The position numbers and the translations under genes were made by a program. This document shows, piece after piece, positions 61,686-64,000 of a stretch of 64,000 bases of DNA; position 1 is the first letter of the stretch, and each line of letters opens with the position of its first letter. The stretch lies in NCBI RefSeq assembly GCF_902806455.1, contig NZ_CADCWQ010000001.1, positions 2,852,001 through 2,916,000 of the forward strand, written 5' to 3'. A model generated the notes under the pieces. The model made no database searches. It had not been told where the DNA came from and saw only the letters and a list, made by a program, of their open reading frames with translations. This stretch comes from Virgibacillus doumboii (GTDB lineage Bacteria; Bacillota; Bacilli; Bacillales; Amphibacillaceae).

Positions 61686-61747
61686 CCGGCACTCCAGAAG
61701 GAACACGATTTTGAGTCGTGCGCGTCTGCCAATTCCGCCACACCGGC
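61666..61747 (-). tRNA. tRNA-Leu(CAA)
   Basis: Minus strand; GCCGGTG acceptor, loop CTCAAAA with anticodon CAA, long variable arm, T loop TTCGACC. CCA is not encoded. The first pair is G-T. It is the insertion target of the island. Confidence 0.92.
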
Positions 61748-61753
61748 ATATGT

Positions 61754-61827
<74 letters not shown>

Positions 61828-61843
61828 AAAAGTGAAGTAATAG

Positions 61844-61915
61844 AGCGGAAGACGGGATTCGAACCCGCGACCCCCACCTTGGCAAGGTGGTGTTCTACCA
61901 CTGAACTACTTCCGC
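61844..61915 (-). tRNA. tRNA-Gly(GCC)
   Basis: GCGGAAG/CTTCCGC acceptor, loop TTGCCAA. CCA is not encoded. Confidence 0.93.
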
Positions 61916-61918
61916 AAA

Positions 61919-61993
61919 TGGCTGGGCTAGCTGGATTCGAACCAGCGCGTCACGGGATCAAAACCCGTTGCCTTACCGCTTGGCTATAGCCCA
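61919..61993 (-). tRNA. tRNA-Gln(UUG)
   Basis: TGGGCTA/TAGCCCA acceptor, loop TTTTGAT, encoded CCA. Confidence 0.92.
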
Positions 61994-62009
61994 ATAAAAT
62001 TAACTTTTA

Positions 62010-62086
62010 TGGGGCGACCGGTGGGGATCGAACCCACGAATGCCGGAGCCACAATCCGGTGCGTTAACCACTTCGCCACGACCGCC
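62010..62086 (-). tRNA. tRNA-His(GUG)
   Basis: Extra 5' G pairing with C73, acceptor GCGGTCG/CGGTCGC, loop TTGTGGC, encoded CCA. Confidence 0.92.
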
Positions 62087-62097
62087 ATCATAGAAAA

Positions 62098-62171
62098 TGG
62101 CAGGGGTAGTAGGAATCGAACCCACATCAAAGGTTTTGGAGACCTTCGTTTTACCATTAAACTATACCCCT
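62098..62171 (-). tRNA. tRNA-Trp(CCA)
   Basis: AGGGGTA/TACCCCT acceptor, loop CTCCAAA, encoded CCA. Confidence 0.92.
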
Positions 62172-62189
62172 ATCAAGTCTTATATTAAA

Positions 62190-62274
62190 TGGTGGAGGGG
62201 GAGAGATTCGAACTCCCGAACCCTGAGGGAGCGGATTTACAGTCCGCCGCGTTTAGCCACTTCGCTACCCCTCC
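62190..62274 (-). tRNA. tRNA-Tyr(GUA)
   Basis: GGAGGGG/CCCCTCC acceptor, anticodon loop CTGTAAA, long variable arm, encoded CCA. Confidence 0.92.
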
Positions 62275-62300
62275 ATATATAATAAACAACTATACAAAAA

Positions 62301-62376
<76 letters not shown>

Positions 62377-62402
62377 GCTAAGTATTATTAATTTATGTAA
62401 AA

Positions 62403-62479
62403 TGGCGGTCCGGACGGGACTCGAACCCGCGACCTCCTGCGTGACAGGCAGGCATTCTAACCAACTGAACTACCGGACC
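62403..62479 (-). tRNA. tRNA-Asp(GUC)
   Basis: GGTCCGG acceptor, loop CTGTCAC, encoded CCA. Confidence 0.93.
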
Positions 62480-62510
62480 AAATTATGTAATGTGGAAGTT
62501 TAAAATAATT

Positions 62511-62748
<238 letters not shown>

Positions 62749-62760
62749 CAATGAACTTAA

Positions 62761-62836
62761 TGGTGGAGGATGCAGGGCTCGAACCTGCGACCCCCTGCTT
62801 GTAAGGCAGGTGCTCTCCCAGCTGAGCTAATCCTCC
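62761..62836 (-). tRNA. tRNA-Val(UAC)
   Basis: GGAGGAT acceptor, loop CTTACAA, encoded CCA. Confidence 0.93.
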
Positions 62837-62847
62837 ATGTAAGTAAG

Positions 62848-62922
62848 TGGTGACCCGTACGGGATTCGAACCCGTGTTACCGCCGTGAAAGGGCGGTGTC
62901 TTAACCACTTGACCAACGGGCC
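62848..62922 (-). tRNA. tRNA-Glu(UUC)
   Basis: GGCCCGT/ACGGGTC acceptor, loop CTTTCAC, encoded CCA. Confidence 0.93.
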
Positions 62923-62932
62923 TAAATAAAAG

Positions 62933-63024
62933 TGGCGGAGAGCGAGGGATTCGAACCCTCGAGACCACGGTAGCGGCCTACACGATTTCCAATCGTGCTC
63001 CTTCGACCACTCGGACAGCTCTCC
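62933..63024 (-). tRNA. tRNA-Ser(GGA)
   Basis: GGAGAGC acceptor, loop TTGGAAA, long variable arm, encoded CCA. Confidence 0.93.
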
Positions 63025-63025
63025 A

Positions 63026-63100
63026 TGGCTCCACAGGCAGGAATCGAACCTGCGACCGATCGGTTAACAGCCGATTGCTCTACCGCTGAGCTACTGTGGA
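63026..63100 (-). tRNA. tRNA-Asn(GUU)
   Basis: TCCACAG/CTGTGGA acceptor, loop CTGTTAA, encoded CCA. One base separates it from tRNA-Ser. Confidence 0.93.
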
Positions 63101-63114
63101 ATGGAATTAAATTT

Positions 63115-63230
63115 GCCTGGCGGCGTCCTACTCTTGCAGGGGCAAAGCCCCAACTACCATCAGCGCTGGAGAGCTTAACTGCTGTGTTCGGCATGGGAAC
63201 AGGTGTGTCCTCTCCGCTATTGCTACCAGA
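63115..63230 (-). rRNA. rrf: 5S ribosomal RNA
   Basis: Minus strand begins TCTGGTAGCAATAGCGGAGA and contains CACACCTGTTCCCATGCCGA and ACAGCAGTTAAGCTC, ending with GACGCCGCCAGGC. Helix I (TCTGG / CCAGG-like) closes. About 116 nt. Confidence 0.95.
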
Positions 63231-63389
63231 CAAGAAATATGTAAAACCAAGTGATCTCATGATTTTTCGTGACAACCAATATTATAATTGTTTCTCAAAA
63301 AAAATCAAGCAAAATCCATAAATAAATATAGGGAATTATACCCTGAAAACTAAATAAGAGCTTTATATCAACGTCATCAATCATTTTTT

Positions 63390-64000
<611 letters not shown>

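Overview
The window looks like chromosome from a low-GC, Gram-positive, spore-former-type bacterium of the family Bacillaceae, probably a halotolerant Virgibacillus/Oceanobacillus/Lentibacillus-like species. The signs are AT-rich DNA, strong AAGGAGG ribosome sites with frequent TTG/GTG starts, families common in Bacillus relatives (YqhQ-like DUF1385, DUF4317, CarD, Dps), a Bacillus-type 23S-5S-tRNA operon, and a roughly 300-bp repeat with GAGGCTGGGACA ends. The genus is an inference.

Region 1 (1-26.5 kb) is ordinary chromosome with accessory insertions and much decay. It holds an HMA metal-binding protein, a divergent marR/carD pair sharing nested promoters and two matching palindromes, a lipoprotein, a GIY-YIG protein, a RHH/PIN toxin-antitoxin pair behind a 32-bp perfect palindrome, two SDR enzymes, a TetR regulator, transporters, an arginase-fold protein, a patatin, a DUF4317 protein, a cell-wall hydrolase, a large TPR protein, an MBL hydrolase, an FAH-family enzyme and a Fic protein. 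Broken genes include a HAD phosphatase without its catalytic N terminus, an N-terminally deleted MFS pump behind a guanine-type purine riboswitch, and fragments of a LysR regulator and possibly of an IscB-like nuclease.

Region 2 (26,623-61,685) is an integrated genomic island of about 35 kb. A 20-bp direct repeat (taccggtggccggggtcgaa) marks both ends. The right copy is the 3' end of tRNA-Leu(CAA), and a tyrosine recombinase with a DUF771 protein sits beside it. A 20-bp repeat just inside each end may be an integrase arm site. Similar arm-like and hairpin sequence just outside the left end suggests the tRNA site has been used more than once.

The island has three modules. (a) Two paralogous quorum-sensing-type loci each pair an HTH-TPR regulator with a small exported propeptide ending in a shared GTLGDDDLPPPLV core; regulator 1 is a pseudogene and regulator 2 is intact. 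Nearby are a secreted-protein operon, an MFS exporter, and a cluster of three ATP-grasp ligases with a methyltransferase that could make a peptide-like metabolite. (b) Two near-identical 2,455-bp IS66-family insertions lie in opposite orientation; the second lacks a target duplication and truncates a DUF4209/HEPN gene. (c) At 46.7-55 kb, and again at 59.4 kb, consecutive minus-strand cassettes each carry a structured repeat (core GCGCCCGTTTGCTTAA) directly after the stop codon, resembling an integron cassette array without a recognised integron integrase. A plus-strand operon (HMA, P1B ATPase, HMA, Dps) with three TTGAC-N4-TCAA-type boxes follows.

Region 3 (61.67-64 kb) is a minus-strand rRNA operon end: 23S (partial), 5S and 14 tRNAs in the order Asn-Ser-Glu-Val-fMet-Asp-Phe-Tyr-Trp-His-Gln-Gly-Cys-Leu.
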